From Streptomyces chartreusis NRRL 3882 (lineage in GTDB: Bacteria > Actinomycetota > Actinomycetes > Streptomycetales > Streptomycetaceae): a DNA stretch of 64,000 nucleotides. The stretch lies in contig NZ_LT963352.1 of assembly GCF_900236475.1 (NCBI RefSeq), forward strand, positions 5,130,001-5,194,000, in the 5' to 3' direction. The position numbers and the translations under genes are program-made. The notes beneath the pieces are model-generated. The model was given only the letters and a program-made list of their open reading frames with translations, did not search any database and was not told where the DNA came from. Shown one piece after another: positions 55,964-64,000 of this stretch. Numbering within the stretch: position 1 is the stretch's first letter; the number at the start of each line of letters is the position of its first letter.

Positions 55964-56944
55964 TCAAGTGAGCGCTCCGCGAACCCAGTCGGCGGTGGTG
56001 GGCAGCCAGTCGGCCCGGGCATTGCCGAGGAGGTGATCGCCGTGCGGGACGAACAGGTACTCGCCGTGCGGCGCCAGGCGGGCCAGCGGCTCCCCGTTGG
56101 TCACGCCGGGGATGACGTCGCGGCCGCCGTCCACCACCAGGAGCGGGCAGGCGATACGCGGTGCCGGCGTGGACAGGTCGACGCGGCGGGCGAAGTCGCG
56201 GGCCGCCTCGGGTCCTCCGGCCCGCCGGGTGAGGATGTCCCGCACCAAGGGCGGGGCGGTGTCCCAGTCGAGGCGGAAGGGACCGCTCACGGTGGCGGCA
56301 GCGGCCACGCGAGGTTCGTGGGCGGCGCTTTCCGCGACGTAGTAACCACCCAGGCTGAGCCCGATGAGCCCGACCCGGTCGACCCCGAGCGCGTCGATGA
56401 CCTGGCCGATCACCTGGTGGTAGTCCGGCCGCACCGTGGTGGTGGCCGCGAGTACGCCCTGGCCGGGCCCGTCCATCGTGAACACCGCCACGCCCCTGCG
56501 CAGCAGGGCCGAGGTGACGGTGTGGAACTCCTCTTTACCGGAGTCCAGGCCGGGGACGACGACCACGGTGGCCGGCGCGTCGGCGGGGCCGCGCAGCCAG
56601 CCGGTGAAGGCCGGCCCCTCGACCCTGCGGGCACCGGGCTCCAGGAGGGCCAGCGCGCAGCCCATGGCGCGGTCCGCCTCCGTGGCGGCCGGGGACTGGT
56701 CCCCGTGCGGGGCGAGCGTGGCGATGTGGAACCAGCGTGCCGCCACCTGATAGTGCTCGCCCGCCGACCGGGGTGAGGCGGCCTGCTTCGCTCGGGCGAC
56801 GTGCTGCTGCGCAGTCCGGATGAATGCCTCGCCCCACCCGTCGACGGAGACGAGTCCACCGGTGACGCGCTCGTACTCGTGCGGGTCGAGCCCGGCCCCG
56901 GTGGCGCGCGTCCTCTGGGCGGCGGCGAATTCGGCGGCGCTCAT
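55964..56944 (-). CDS. Alpha/beta hydrolase (FrsA/DUF1100-like)
   Basis: A 326-aa protein. A helical N-terminal cap (residues 1-120) precedes the hydrolase core: ATVVVVPGLDSGKEEFH, DGPGQG, nucleophile GLSLGGYYVAE, LLVVDGGRDVIPG (Asp) and PHGDHLLGN (His). It is similar to the 2,6-dihydropseudooxynicotine hydrolase/FrsA group of C-C bond hydrolases and esterases. The ATG overlaps the stop of the upstream oxidoreductase (ATGA), implying a catabolic or detoxification pair. Confidence 0.88.
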   Translation of the reverse strand: MSAAEFAAAQRTRATGAGLDPHEYERVTGGLVSVDGWGEAFIRTAQQHVARAKQAASPRSAGEHYQVAARWFHIATLAPHGDQSPAATEADRAMGCALALLEPGARRVEGPAFTGWLRGPADAPATVVVVPGLDSGKEEFHTVTSALLRRGVAVFTMDGPGQGVLAATTTVRPDYHQVIGQVIDALGVDRVGLIGLSLGGYYVAESAAHEPRVAAAATVSGPFRLDWDTAPPLVRDILTRRAGGPEAARDFARRVDLSTPAPRIACPLLVVDGGRDVIPGVTNGEPLARLAPHGEYLFVPHGDHLLGNARADWLPTTADWVRGALT

Positions 56945-57864
56945 CGCACGCTTCCCGTGGTGAGGACGGCCTTGCCCCGAATACGGCGTTCCCGCAGGTC
57001 GACCAGTGTCCGCGCGGTCTGTTCCCAGTCGGCGACGCGGCCGATCTCCGGATGGAGCCGCCCGCCGTTCACCAGGCGCACCAGAGTGGTGAGGTCGGGG
57101 CCGTAGGGCGCGCCGGCGTAGTGGAAGTGGCGGATCGTGGCCCCCTCGCAACCGGCGAGGAGGTCGAAGAAGTCGAGAGTCACCGGAGTGCGGCCGGCCT
57201 GGCCGAACCAGATCAGCGTGCCGCCCGGTGCCAGCTTCGACAGAGCGGCCGGCAGATCGGCGCCGCCGGTGGATTCCAGCACCACGTCGAACGGCCCCTG
57301 AGCCTCGGTCACCTCGTGCACGACCGCCGCCGCCCCCAGCTCGAGCAGCCGCTCGCCGCGTGACGGCGTGGCGGTCACCACGCTGACCTCCGCTCCTGCG
57401 GCCGCTGCCAGTTCGGTGAAGTAGTGGCCGACACCGCCCGACGCACCGGTCAGCAGGATCCGCCGCCCCGTCACGCCGCCGGCCGTACGAAGGAGCCGAA
57501 GTGCGGTGATCCCCGCCAGCGGCAGGGCTGCGGCCTGAACGGCGCCGATGCCATCGGGCAGCACCGCGAGCGAGTGAGTGGGCACCGCCGCGTACTCCGC
57601 CCAGCCGCCCTGCGGCGGGTGCCCCACCACTCGGGCGCCGATCTGCGGGCCGGAGCCGTCGGCCGCAGCCTGCACCACCAGGCCGGCGACATCCTTGCCG
57701 GGAAGCAGCCCCGGCCGCGGCCGCTCCAGGAGGAACGTCTCGCCCCGGTTCGGCGCGAACGCCTCGACCCTGATCAATGCCTCGTCCGGCTGCGGGACGG
57801 GCTGGACGTCCTCCGCGAACGCGACCGGACGCGCCGGATTCCCCGTGGGGATCAGTCTCTGCAT
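56941..57864 (-). CDS. Zinc-independent quinone-oxidoreductase-type MDR enzyme
   Basis: A 307-aa medium-chain dehydrogenase/reductase of the quinone oxidoreductase group: EALIRVEAFAPNRGETFLLE, PGKDVAGLVVQAA, cofactor motif LTGASGGVGHYFTELAAAAG, and C-terminal RRIRGKAVLTTGSVR. It lacks the catalytic and structural zinc Cys residues. It reduces quinones or enones with NADPH. The start is uncertain: ATG 57864 (MQRLIPTGN) or 57873, both without a clear Shine-Dalgarno. It is coupled to the hydrolase and divergent from LysR, which probably regulates the pair. Confidence 0.88.
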   Translation of the reverse strand: MQRLIPTGNPARPVAFAEDVQPVPQPDEALIRVEAFAPNRGETFLLERPRPGLLPGKDVAGLVVQAAADGSGPQIGARVVGHPPQGGWAEYAAVPTHSLAVLPDGIGAVQAAALPLAGITALRLLRTAGGVTGRRILLTGASGGVGHYFTELAAAAGAEVSVVTATPSRGERLLELGAAAVVHEVTEAQGPFDVVLESTGGADLPAALSKLAPGGTLIWFGQAGRTPVTLDFFDLLAGCEGATIRHFHYAGAPYGPDLTTLVRLVNGGRLHPEIGRVADWEQTARTLVDLRERRIRGKAVLTTGSVR

Positions 57865-57941
57865 GCGATGCATGAAACGGGCGGCGACGCCGGGCAATCC
57901 AACAAGAGAACGGAAACGCCCACAACCGTTGGCTGTCACCT

Positions 57942-58886
57942 ATGGTGAAAGGCGTGGATCTCGACTTGGCGCACGTCCGCGCCTTTGTGCTCGCCGCACA
58001 GGAGCTGCACTTCGGACGGGCGGCCGCGGCACTGTCGATCTCACAGCAGGGGCTGTCCAAACGGATCGCGCGGCTGGAGTCCCAGCTCGGCACCGAGCTG
58101 TTCCGGCGCAGTGGCCAAGGGGTGCAGCTCACCGAGGTCGGACGTCGTTTCCTGGGACCGGCCCGGCAGACGCTGGCCGCCGCTGACCAGGCCCTGGCCG
58201 CGGTCCGGGAGGAGCACCGTCCGCTACGGGTTGACGTGTGGGGCCACCTGTACGCGCCGATGCGGGCACTTGCCCAGGTGGCGACGCGGACCGGCGAGCT
58301 CTCTCTGGAACTTGGACACGGCCGCGATCTGCCGTCGGTGGCGGCCGCCCTGCTGCACGGCGACATCGACGCGGGCTTCGGGCGGGTACATCCGCCACTG
58401 CCGACCGGACTGACGCACCGTCTGGTGCGCCTCGAGCCGGTGGACGTCGTCCTCGGCGAGGGCCATCCGCTCGCGGCCGAGCCCGCGCTGCGGCCCGAAC
58501 AGCTGCGGGACAGTGTGCTGTGGACTCCCGGGGCGCTGGACCGGCTCGACTTCCTGCGCCGCTTCGCCGAACAGTTCGGCATCCGAGACCACGCCGAGGG
58601 CCCCAATCTGGGCCTTGACCACTTCCTCGCCGCCATGCTCTCGGACGCACGGCGCTTCTCGCTGCTCCCGGCCGACGTACCGCTTCCCCGGTTGCCCGGG
58701 GCCCGTTCCGTCCCGCTGGTGAATCCCACACCGCTGTACGCCTGGTCACTGCTGTGGCGCGACACCGGCGGGCATCCACTGCTGCGTGACCTGCTGACCG
58801 CCTTCATGACAGAGGCCGGCCGCAACCGCTGGCTGGAGTACGACCCGGCCCACGACTGGCTGCCCGAGCCCCACGCCACCACCTAG
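57942..58886 (+). CDS. LysR-family transcriptional regulator
   Basis: A 314-aa protein. The HTH is LAHVRAFVLAAQELHFGRAA and LSISQQGLSKRIARLESQLG, followed by a periplasmic-binding-like effector domain. It is divergent from the oxidoreductase/hydrolase pair across a 77-bp gap, the standard LysR arrangement. ATG 57942 was chosen; GTG 57954 is an alternative. The stop TAG lies within the left arm of the long inverted repeat at 58883. Confidence 0.93.
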   Translation: MVKGVDLDLAHVRAFVLAAQELHFGRAAAALSISQQGLSKRIARLESQLGTELFRRSGQGVQLTEVGRRFLGPARQTLAAADQALAAVREEHRPLRVDVWGHLYAPMRALAQVATRTGELSLELGHGRDLPSVAAALLHGDIDAGFGRVHPPLPTGLTHRLVRLEPVDVVLGEGHPLAAEPALRPEQLRDSVLWTPGALDRLDFLRRFAEQFGIRDHAEGPNLGLDHFLAAMLSDARRFSLLPADVPLPRLPGARSVPLVNPTPLYAWSLLWRDTGGHPLLRDLLTAFMTEAGRNRWLEYDPAHDWLPEPHATT

Positions 58887-58966
58887 GGCCTGTCGTTTGG
58901 ATCACGTCGCAGACGCGGGGGGGCACTGCCACTTCCCTGCGACCTGATCCAAACGACAGGCCCTAG
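58883..58966. repeat. Long inverted repeat bridging two convergent genes (MITE-like or terminator)
   Basis: CTAGGGCCTGTCGTTTGGAT... (58883-58904, 22 bp) is the exact reverse complement of 58945-58966. An inner GTCGCAG/CTGCGAC pair (58906-58912, 58937-58943) extends the stem past a single mismatch, leaving a 24-nt loop. Both flanking convergent genes take their TAG stop codons from the arm ends. The GGGCCTGTCGTTTGGATC word is one I recall as recurring in Streptomyces genomes. No transposase is present. Confidence 0.85.
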
Positions 58967-59385
58967 TCCGCCGACGTGCCGAAGGGGTTGTCGATCAGGT
59001 ACCGCCACAGGCCGTCAGGTCCGCGTCGGGCCACGTCGGTGGCGGTTCCCTCAAGGCGGACCCGCTCGCCGTCCGGACGGTGGCCGTCGATGGTCCAGTC
59101 GACGATGAGCAGGGCGATGTCGTCGGCGACGTACGTGTGCCGTGGGCGGACACTGATGGGCAGCCCCAATGACTGGAACGCGGAGTTGGCGGCTGCGATC
59201 TCCTGCCCGGTGACGCATGTGCCGGGACGCGGCACGAAAAGAGCCCGTCGGTCGTAGACACGGGCGAGGGCCTCGGGGCTGCCGGAGTTGAACGCGGCAG
59301 CGAAGACCATGGGGTGTTGCGCGGCGTCGCAGGACAGGGCGACAGTGGAGTCATGGTCGTGCCTGGGATTCATGTCGATGCTCAT
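58963..59385 (-). CDS. SnoaL-like/DUF4440 nuclear-transport-factor-2-fold protein
   Basis: A 140-aa protein. The NTF2-like pattern is visible: PMVFAAAFNSGSPEALARVY, the AxFVPRPG strand, TGQEIAAANSAFQSLG, and a C-terminal sheet ending DGLWRYLIDNPFG. Members are small polyketide cyclases, isomerases or ligand-binding proteins; no function can be assigned. The start at 59385 (MSIDMNPRH) overlaps the HxlR gene on the other strand. Its stop lies in the inverted repeat. Confidence 0.8.
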   Translation of the reverse strand: MSIDMNPRHDHDSTVALSCDAAQHPMVFAAAFNSGSPEALARVYDRRALFVPRPGTCVTGQEIAAANSAFQSLGLPISVRPRHTYVADDIALLIVDWTIDGHRPDGERVRLEGTATDVARRGPDGLWRYLIDNPFGTSAD

Positions 59386-59817
59386 GACGGCAGCCAAGCG
59401 TGTCGCGAAGCAGCTCACCAAACGGAAACCCACGACTGGGACACCGACCTCGTTCCGTCCCGGCCCGGGCGCACCTCGCGGCCGCAACCGGACTGCCCCG
59501 TCGAGATCGCCCTGGCGGCTGTCGCGGGCCGCTGGACCACCCTGGTCTTGCGGGAGCTGATGCACGCGCCGTATTCCTTCGGCACCCTGCGCGACAGGCT
59601 TCCGCTGATCAGCCCCAAGGTTCTGTCCGACCGGCTGCACACGCTCCGCGAACGCGGCCTGATCGCTCAGGAGCGGCTCCCTGGCTTCCCCGCCCGCACC
59701 CGCTACACGCTCACTCCGGCCGGACGAGCTCTGCGCCCGCTGCTCATCGAGCTGTACCGCACCGGGGAGCGGCTGTCGCATCTCTCCACCTCACGGCGCG
59801 ACGCGAGGGATAGGTGA
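59353..59817 (+). CDS. HxlR-family transcriptional regulator
   Basis: A 154-aa protein. The HxlR winged helix is clear: CPVEIALAAVAGRWTTLVLR, LRDRLPLISPKVLSDRLHTL, ERGLIAQERLPGFPARTRYT and LTPAGRAL. The start is uncertain: ATG 59353 overlaps the divergent SnoaL-like gene by 33 bp, and an upstream ATG at 59314 is also open. The homologous domain begins near residue 45. It likely regulates the divergent SnoaL-like gene. Confidence 0.88.
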   Translation: MVVPGIHVDAHDGSQACREAAHQTETHDWDTDLVPSRPGRTSRPQPDCPVEIALAAVAGRWTTLVLRELMHAPYSFGTLRDRLPLISPKVLSDRLHTLRERGLIAQERLPGFPARTRYTLTPAGRALRPLLIELYRTGERLSHLSTSRRDARDR

Positions 59818-59891
59818 TCCGCTGACCCGTCCGGTGACCGGAGCGACGGCGACCGGGTCGTCGAGGGTGTTGGTCTCCGTCGGCGACTTCC

Positions 59892-60150
59892 CGCGACAAG
59901 GAGGCCGCCCGGCTCGCCGGCATCCCGACCGGCCGCCGGATCACCTCGGCCTACGTCGCCCGTGCCCTGCTGGCGGGCGTGGTCGGGGTGCTGGTGATCG
60001 GCCGGATGAACGTGGCCGGCCCCTCGGTGGGCCCGGGTTGGGAGCTGACCGCGATCGCCGCGGCCGTGGTCGGCGGGCTGTCGCTCTCCGGCGGCGAGGG
60101 CCGGATGACCGGCATCGCGGCCGGCGCCATCCTCTCGACCGGCTCCGCGC
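59892..60150 (+). pseudogene. Relic of a sugar ABC-transporter permease (RbsC/XylH type)
   Basis: In one frame the DNA reads RDKEAARLAGIPTGRR, then AYVARALLAGVVGVLVIGRM, GPGWELTAIAAAVVGGLSLS and GGEGRMTGIAAGAIL. This is the conserved central part of ribose/xylose ABC permeases (the EAARLAGI and ELTAIAA...GGLSLSGGEG motifs). The N-terminal half is absent: homology begins abruptly at about 59892 with no start. The C-terminal helices are missing after about 60150. No ATPase or binding-protein gene flanks it. It is a decayed fragment left by a deletion or recombination. Confidence 0.8.
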
Positions 60151-60319
60151 CCGGTACTTCGGACGTCTCCGAAGCTGAGGGGCGCAAACTGCCCGCCGAC
60201 GCCGCAATTTCACCCAACCCCGATAACATGTTCGAACTCGCGATGGTTGCCCCATCGCTTTTCATCCACCCAACCATTCGAACAAATCGGCCAAACAATT
60301 GATACCTAGAGCATCGCGG

Positions 60320-61672
60320 GTGATTTCGCGAATAAGCGGCACAACTTCCCTGGTTGCCTGGCGTCATCGACGTGCGATGCTGTGGATCGCGGCGGGTGCG
60401 GTGGCTCTCGGATTCCTCGTCGCACTGGAGATCGCCGCACGCCGCTACGGTCAGCCAGGGCCGATCGCCAACCAGGTGGAGGCCCTGATCTTCGCCCCGA
60501 AACCGGGACCGCTGTACAGCGGTATGGCGTTGATGATGGTGGTGCTCACCTGGCGGCAACGGTTCATCGCGGCCGGTGCCGCGATCGGTATCGACGCCGT
60601 CTTCCTGCTGGTGCGGTGGGCAGTCGACGCCAAGACGGCCGACGGCCATCTCTTCGGCAACGGCGCGCTGTGGGTGATGCTGGGCTGCGCGGTCATCGCT
60701 GTCACGCGCCGCACCGGCCGGGAACGCGTCCTGCTGCTGAAGGGCGTCGGGCTGGGCCTGTTGCTGGTGGCCGCCCGCAAGACCGGCGACACCTGGCTGT
60801 TCATCACAGCGAAGACCCGCCCGGGGGTGCTCGACCAGTACGTGGCAACCGCCGATCAGGCGCTGGGCAACCCGTCATGGCTGGCGGGCCGGATCGTCGA
60901 GGCCACCGGCCCGATCGGCACCCATGTCCTCGACCTGGTCTACGCCCAGCTCGCGGTGGCCGCGGTCGTCGTCGCGCTCTACCAGCTGCGCAACGTGGCG
61001 GTCGAGCGCCGCTTCCCGAGCCATCATCTGGTGCGCACCTTCCTGGTGATCGGCCTTCTCGGGCCGGGCATCTACATGCTCTTCCCGGTGGTCGGACCGG
61101 TCTTCGCCTACGGCCCGGGCGCCTCCGGCACCGGCGGCGTGCACTGGGCGGTGGCCAACCTGTGGCCGGACACACCGCCGCCGATCAGCACCCCGCACCC
61201 GTTCTCGTACGACGGGATCACCCCCCGCAACTGCATGCCCAGCCTGCACACGGCGTGGGCTGTCGCGATCTTCGTACACACCCGCACAGCGCCACGGATT
61301 CTGCGGTTCGCGGGCACGTTCTGGCTGATTGCCACGCTCTGCGCAACCCTGGGATTCGGCTACCACTACGGCGTGGATCTCATCGCCGGCGTGGTGTTCG
61401 CACTCACCATCGAGGCAGCGCTGCGCGCGCTCGACCGCGGCTGGGACCGACCGGGGATCCAACTGGTCACCTACGGCGCCACGGTCTTCGCCGCGCTCTT
61501 GGTGTCGTACCGCTACCTGCCGATGGAGATGGCCCGGCATCCAGCGGTGTTCGGGCCACTTCTCGTCCTGGCGATGAGCTCGGTGATCTACGGCTACGTG
61601 CGGACCACCAGACAATGGCAGCCGACGATCGCACCGACGCGCCCACCGGAACCGCAACCCGAGCCGGCTTGA
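60320..61672 (+). CDS. PAP2-superfamily (inositolphosphotransferase-like) membrane protein
   Basis: A 450-aa integral membrane protein with about 11-12 helices. The PAP2 phosphatase/transferase signatures lie in the second half: NCMPSLHTAWAVAIF and GFGYHYGVDLIAGVVFALT, the latter with the catalytic His/Asp. Aur1/Ipt1-like members transfer or remove phospho-head groups of lipids. The start is not clear: GTG 60320 is used; TTG 60299 or ATG 60377 are alternatives, none with a good ribosome-binding site. The upstream DNA (60160-60300) is noticeably AT-rich and may be foreign or a long promoter. Confidence 0.8.
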   Translation: MISRISGTTSLVAWRHRRAMLWIAAGAVALGFLVALEIAARRYGQPGPIANQVEALIFAPKPGPLYSGMALMMVVLTWRQRFIAAGAAIGIDAVFLLVRWAVDAKTADGHLFGNGALWVMLGCAVIAVTRRTGRERVLLLKGVGLGLLLVAARKTGDTWLFITAKTRPGVLDQYVATADQALGNPSWLAGRIVEATGPIGTHVLDLVYAQLAVAAVVVALYQLRNVAVERRFPSHHLVRTFLVIGLLGPGIYMLFPVVGPVFAYGPGASGTGGVHWAVANLWPDTPPPISTPHPFSYDGITPRNCMPSLHTAWAVAIFVHTRTAPRILRFAGTFWLIATLCATLGFGYHYGVDLIAGVVFALTIEAALRALDRGWDRPGIQLVTYGATVFAALLVSYRYLPMEMARHPAVFGPLLVLAMSSVIYGYVRTTRQWQPTIAPTRPPEPQPEPA

Positions 61673-61726
61673 GCAGCGTTGGTCACCGAGGCCGAGAGCG
61701 TGGTGCCGTCGACGAACACCCGCTGA

Positions 61727-62647
61727 TCAGGACCCCGTTGACGGCGCTCCCACCCCGAGGACGTCGAGCATCGCCCGGGTGGCCGGGCTGGGGTTGAAGC
61801 GGCTCCACGCCAGGTACTCGATGCGATGCGGCCCGTCGACCACCGGGACCAGCGCCAGTTCGGAGTCGTCGGTGGCCCGCGGCCGGATGAACGCCGACGG
61901 CAGCAGCGCGATGCCGAGCCCGCGCGCGATCAGCCGGGTGATCAGCTCCACGACGCCGGCTTCGTACGCCACGTCGCGGACCAGGCCCGCGGCGGCGAAC
62001 GCCTGATCGGACTGGGCGCGGGCGGGCGTCCCGCTCACGAAGTCCACGAACGTCTCTTCGGCGGTCTCCCGCAGCGTGACCTGGGAAACGCCCGCCAGCC
62101 GGTGCCCGGCCGGCACCACCAGCACGTGCTCGTCGTGAGCCAGAACAACGCTCTCCACACCGGAAGGCCGTTCGTTCTCCGGCATGCCGAGGAAGGCGAT
62201 GTCCAGGTCGCCGTCGCGGACCGCCGCCGCCAGTTCATCGCTGCGCCCGGACCGGAGGGCGACGCGGACGTCCGGGTGCTGGGCACGGTACCGCTGCAGC
62301 AGTTCGGGTACGTCGACGGCTGCCGTCGTCACGATCACGCCGACGGCGAGCCGGCCGCGCACCACGCCGGTCGCGGCGGCGGCGTCGGCAGCCGCGCGGT
62401 CGGCGGCGGCCAGGCACTCGCGTGCGCCGGCGACGAACGCCGCTCCCGCCGGGGTCAGCTCGACCCGGCGGCTGGACCGGGCGAACAGCTTGACCCCGAG
62501 CTCCCGTTCCAGGCCGGCGATCCGGTGACTGAGCGACGACTGCACCACGAAGCAGCGCTCAGCGGCGCGGGTGAAGTTGCGGGTTTCGGCGACGGCGACG
62601 ACGTAGCGCATCTGCTGGAGATCCACACAGTCATCGTTCTGGTTCAT
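61727..62647 (-). CDS. LysR-family transcriptional regulator
   Basis: A 306-aa protein. The HTH is DLQQMRYVVAVAETRNFTRA and CFVVQSSLSHRIAGLERELG. The substrate-binding domain contains LAVGVIVTTAAVDVPELLQR and LIARGLGIALLPSAF. The start is uncertain between ATG 62647 and GTG 62626 (VDLQQM, the typical family start). It is divergent from the DMT transporter, its probable target. Confidence 0.92.
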   Translation of the reverse strand: MNQNDDCVDLQQMRYVVAVAETRNFTRAAERCFVVQSSLSHRIAGLERELGVKLFARSSRRVELTPAGAAFVAGARECLAAADRAAADAAAATGVVRGRLAVGVIVTTAAVDVPELLQRYRAQHPDVRVALRSGRSDELAAAVRDGDLDIAFLGMPENERPSGVESVVLAHDEHVLVVPAGHRLAGVSQVTLRETAEETFVDFVSGTPARAQSDQAFAAAGLVRDVAYEAGVVELITRLIARGLGIALLPSAFIRPRATDDSELALVPVVDGPHRIEYLAWSRFNPSPATRAMLDVLGVGAPSTGS

Positions 62648-62706
62648 GGCTGCGATGGCAAGCATGTGTTGGACTCATGACCGGCCTGGATCTGAGACTT
62701 CATCAC

Positions 62707-64000
62707 ATGCATACGTCGACCGAGCGGGCACCGGGCCCGCCGCGGAGCTCGTCCCCACGGCAGGTGGCCACCGTCGCACTGACCGCACTCGCCCCCGCGA
62801 CCTGGGGCACCACGTACGTCGTCACCACGGAACTGCTCCCAGCCGGGCATCCGCTGTTCGCCGGGATGCTCCGCGCCCTGCCGGGCGGGCTGCTCGCACT
62901 GGCGATCACCCGCGTGCTCCCGCGCGGGGACTGGTGGTGGAAGGCCGCCGTCCTCGGCGCGCTCAACATCGGCGCCTTGTACCCCCTCTTGTTCGTGGCG
63001 GCCGAACGACTCCCTGGCGGTGTCGCCGCCACCCTCGGTGCCACCCAACCGCTGCTGGTCGCGGGGTTGGCCGTCGCACTGCTCCACGACCGGCCCACGG
63101 CCTGGCGACTGACCTGGGGCGTGCTCGGCGTGGTCGGTGTCGGACTCGTCGTACTGGGGCCACAGGCCCGGCTGGACGCCGTCGGCGTCCTCGCCGGCAT
63201 CGGCGGTACGGCCACCATGGCCGCCGGGATCGTCCTCACCAAGCGGTGGGGCCTTCCCACGGGCGTCGGGCTTCCCAAGGGCGTCGGGCCACTGACCCTG
63301 ACCGGCTGGCAACTGACGGCGGGCGGCCTGCTCCTGCTCCCGCTCACCCTCGCGATCGAGGGGGCGCCGCCGCGCATCGACGCCCCCGCCGCCGGCGGAT
63401 ACCTGTGGCTCGGCAGCGTGGGCGGGCTGGTCGCGTCCACGCTGTGGTTCCGCGGTGTCGGAAAGCTGCCGGTCGGCGCGTCCGCACCGCTGGTGCTGCT
63501 GTCCCCGCTGGTCGCGGCCGTCATCGGCATCGCGCTGGGGGAGTCGCTGAGCCTGCTGCAGACCGTGGGCTTCGTCCTCGCCCTGGCCGCGTTGCTGGCG
63601 GCGCAACTCAAGGCCCCGAACCTGCCGGGCCGCGTGGCACGCGCCAGACCGACAGAAACCCGCACCCGAGAAAAGCCGAACACAAGGCGAACCCGAACAA
63701 AGGGGATTGATCCGATGAGGACGGGCATGAAGATAGCCGTACTGGGCGCCACCGGGATGGTCGGCAGCCGGGTGACCAATGAGGCAAGTGCACGCGGACA
63801 CCAGGTGCTCGCCCTGTCCCGGAAACCCGCGAACGAGAACCCGGGGATCCGCAACGTGACGCCGATCGCGGTCGACGCGAACGACTCGCACGCCCTACGC
63901 GAGGCGCTCGCAGGCTCCGCCTCCCACGGCGCTGCGGACGCCAGATCGCGGTCGTCGGGGCTGCGCAGGGCGCCGGCGCCGCCGACCACGAGGACGCGGA
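62707..64000 (+). CDS. EamA/DMT transporter read through into a truncated NAD(P)-binding protein (runs off the window)
   Basis: ATG 62707 opens a frame that stays open to the window end. Residues 1-310 are a ten-helix drug/metabolite transporter: APATWGTTYVVTTELLPAGH, GALYPLLFVAAERLPGGVAA and GIVLTKRWGLP. After a basic linker (ARPTETRTREKPNTRRTRTK) the same frame enters MKIAVLGATGMVGSRVTNEA, the start of an NmrA-like NAD(P)-binding protein with its own ATG at 63715 and an AAAGGGG ribosome-binding site. Normally these are separate genes, so this is either a fusion or a frameshift near the transporter stop. From about 63920 the second protein loses homology. Confidence 0.75.
   Translation, partial: MHTSTERAPGPPRSSSPRQVATVALTALAPATWGTTYVVTTELLPAGHPLFAGMLRALPGGLLALAITRVLPRGDWWWKAAVLGALNIGALYPLLFVAAERLPGGVAATLGATQPLLVAGLAVALLHDRPTAWRLTWGVLGVVGVGLVVLGPQARLDAVGVLAGIGGTATMAAGIVLTKRWGLPTGVGLPKGVGPLTLTGWQLTAGGLLLLPLTLAIEGAPPRIDAPAAGGYLWLGSVGGLVASTLWFRGVGKLPVGASAPLVLLSPLVAAVIGIALGESLSLLQTVGFVLALAALLAAQLKAPNLPGRVARARPTETRTREKPNTRRTRTKGIDPMRTGMKIAVLGATGMVGSRVTNEASARGHQVLALSRKPANENPGIRNVTPIAVDANDSHALREALAGSASHGAADARSRSSGLRRAPAPPTTRTR

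Noticed and set aside
58883..58966. Insertion sequence
   Set aside because: There is only an 84-bp inverted repeat with no transposase and no visible target duplication; reported as MITE-like repeat or terminator only.

Overview
The window is very GC-rich with strong third-position GC bias, Gly/Ala/Arg/Pro-rich shadow frames on both strands, GTG starts, ATGA/GTGA start-stop overlaps, paired XRE/DUF397 regulators, a DUF574-type methyltransferase and Tat-type signal peptides. This points to a Streptomyces (or very close actinomycete) chromosome. No rRNA, tRNA, CRISPR array or transposase gene is visible.

Layout. (a) 1-25.4 kb is mostly ordinary Streptomyces genes. It holds a degenerate ADP-ribosylglycohydrolase-like protein, a sodium:solute symporter, an SDR with a divergent partner, and a polytopic membrane protein next to a DD-carboxypeptidase with a very large acidic cytosolic region. 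These are followed by a GPP34 protein, an XRE/DUF397 pair, MerR, glutathione peroxidase coupled to a DUF5937/ArsR regulator, two MFS-type genes, MarR, a nucleotidyltransferase, a methyltransferase, two coupled paralogous proteins, a xylanase/acetylxylan esterase pair, an FAD monooxygenase, and a two-gene ABC exporter. (b) 26-39.3 kb is a complete thiopeptide-type RiPP assembly line on the minus strand. A coupled operon encodes a pyridine-synthase-like protein, a tRNA-Glu-dependent LanB glutamylation enzyme, an Ocin-ThiF/leader-binding protein, a YcaO cyclodehydratase, a SagB-type dehydrogenase and a LanB-elimination-type protein. Two tandem precursor genes with identical Ser-rich cores and a second SagB-type dehydrogenase follow. 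(c) 39.5-45.5 kb, divergent from (b) and sharing its promoter region, is a plus-strand operon: a multicopper oxidase, an aryl/acyl-AMP ligase with an unusual Pro-Gly repeat tail, and the two enzymes that make 3-amino-4-hydroxybenzoate (GriI/GriH type). (d) 45.7-48.1 kb holds regulators: a response-regulator-like protein lacking the phosphoacceptor Asp, a Rossmann protein and a TrmB/LuxR-type regulator. (e) 48.1-64 kb is accessory: a small FTW-repeat secreted protein, a Tat-exported M20 amidohydrolase, a CocE-type hydrolase with a repeat insertion controlled by a divergent TetR through a 35-bp palindrome, an MFS pump with a divergent XRE regulator, a LysR/oxidoreductase/hydrolase group, a long inverted repeat, a decayed sugar-permease relic, a PAP2-type membrane protein, and LysR divergent from a DMT transporter whose frame runs into a rearranged NAD(P)-binding gene.

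How it works together. The main hypothesis is that (b)-(d) form one biosynthetic locus. The RiPP enzymes would dehydrate the Ser/Thr run, cyclise the two C-terminal Cys to thiazoles and possibly close a pyridine macrocycle, while operon (c) makes, activates and oxidises an o-aminophenol acid (3,4-AHBA) that may decorate the peptide. That a thiopeptide and 3,4-AHBA operon form one pathway is inference from the shared divergent promoter region; the individual enzyme assignments rest on visible motifs and family knowledge.
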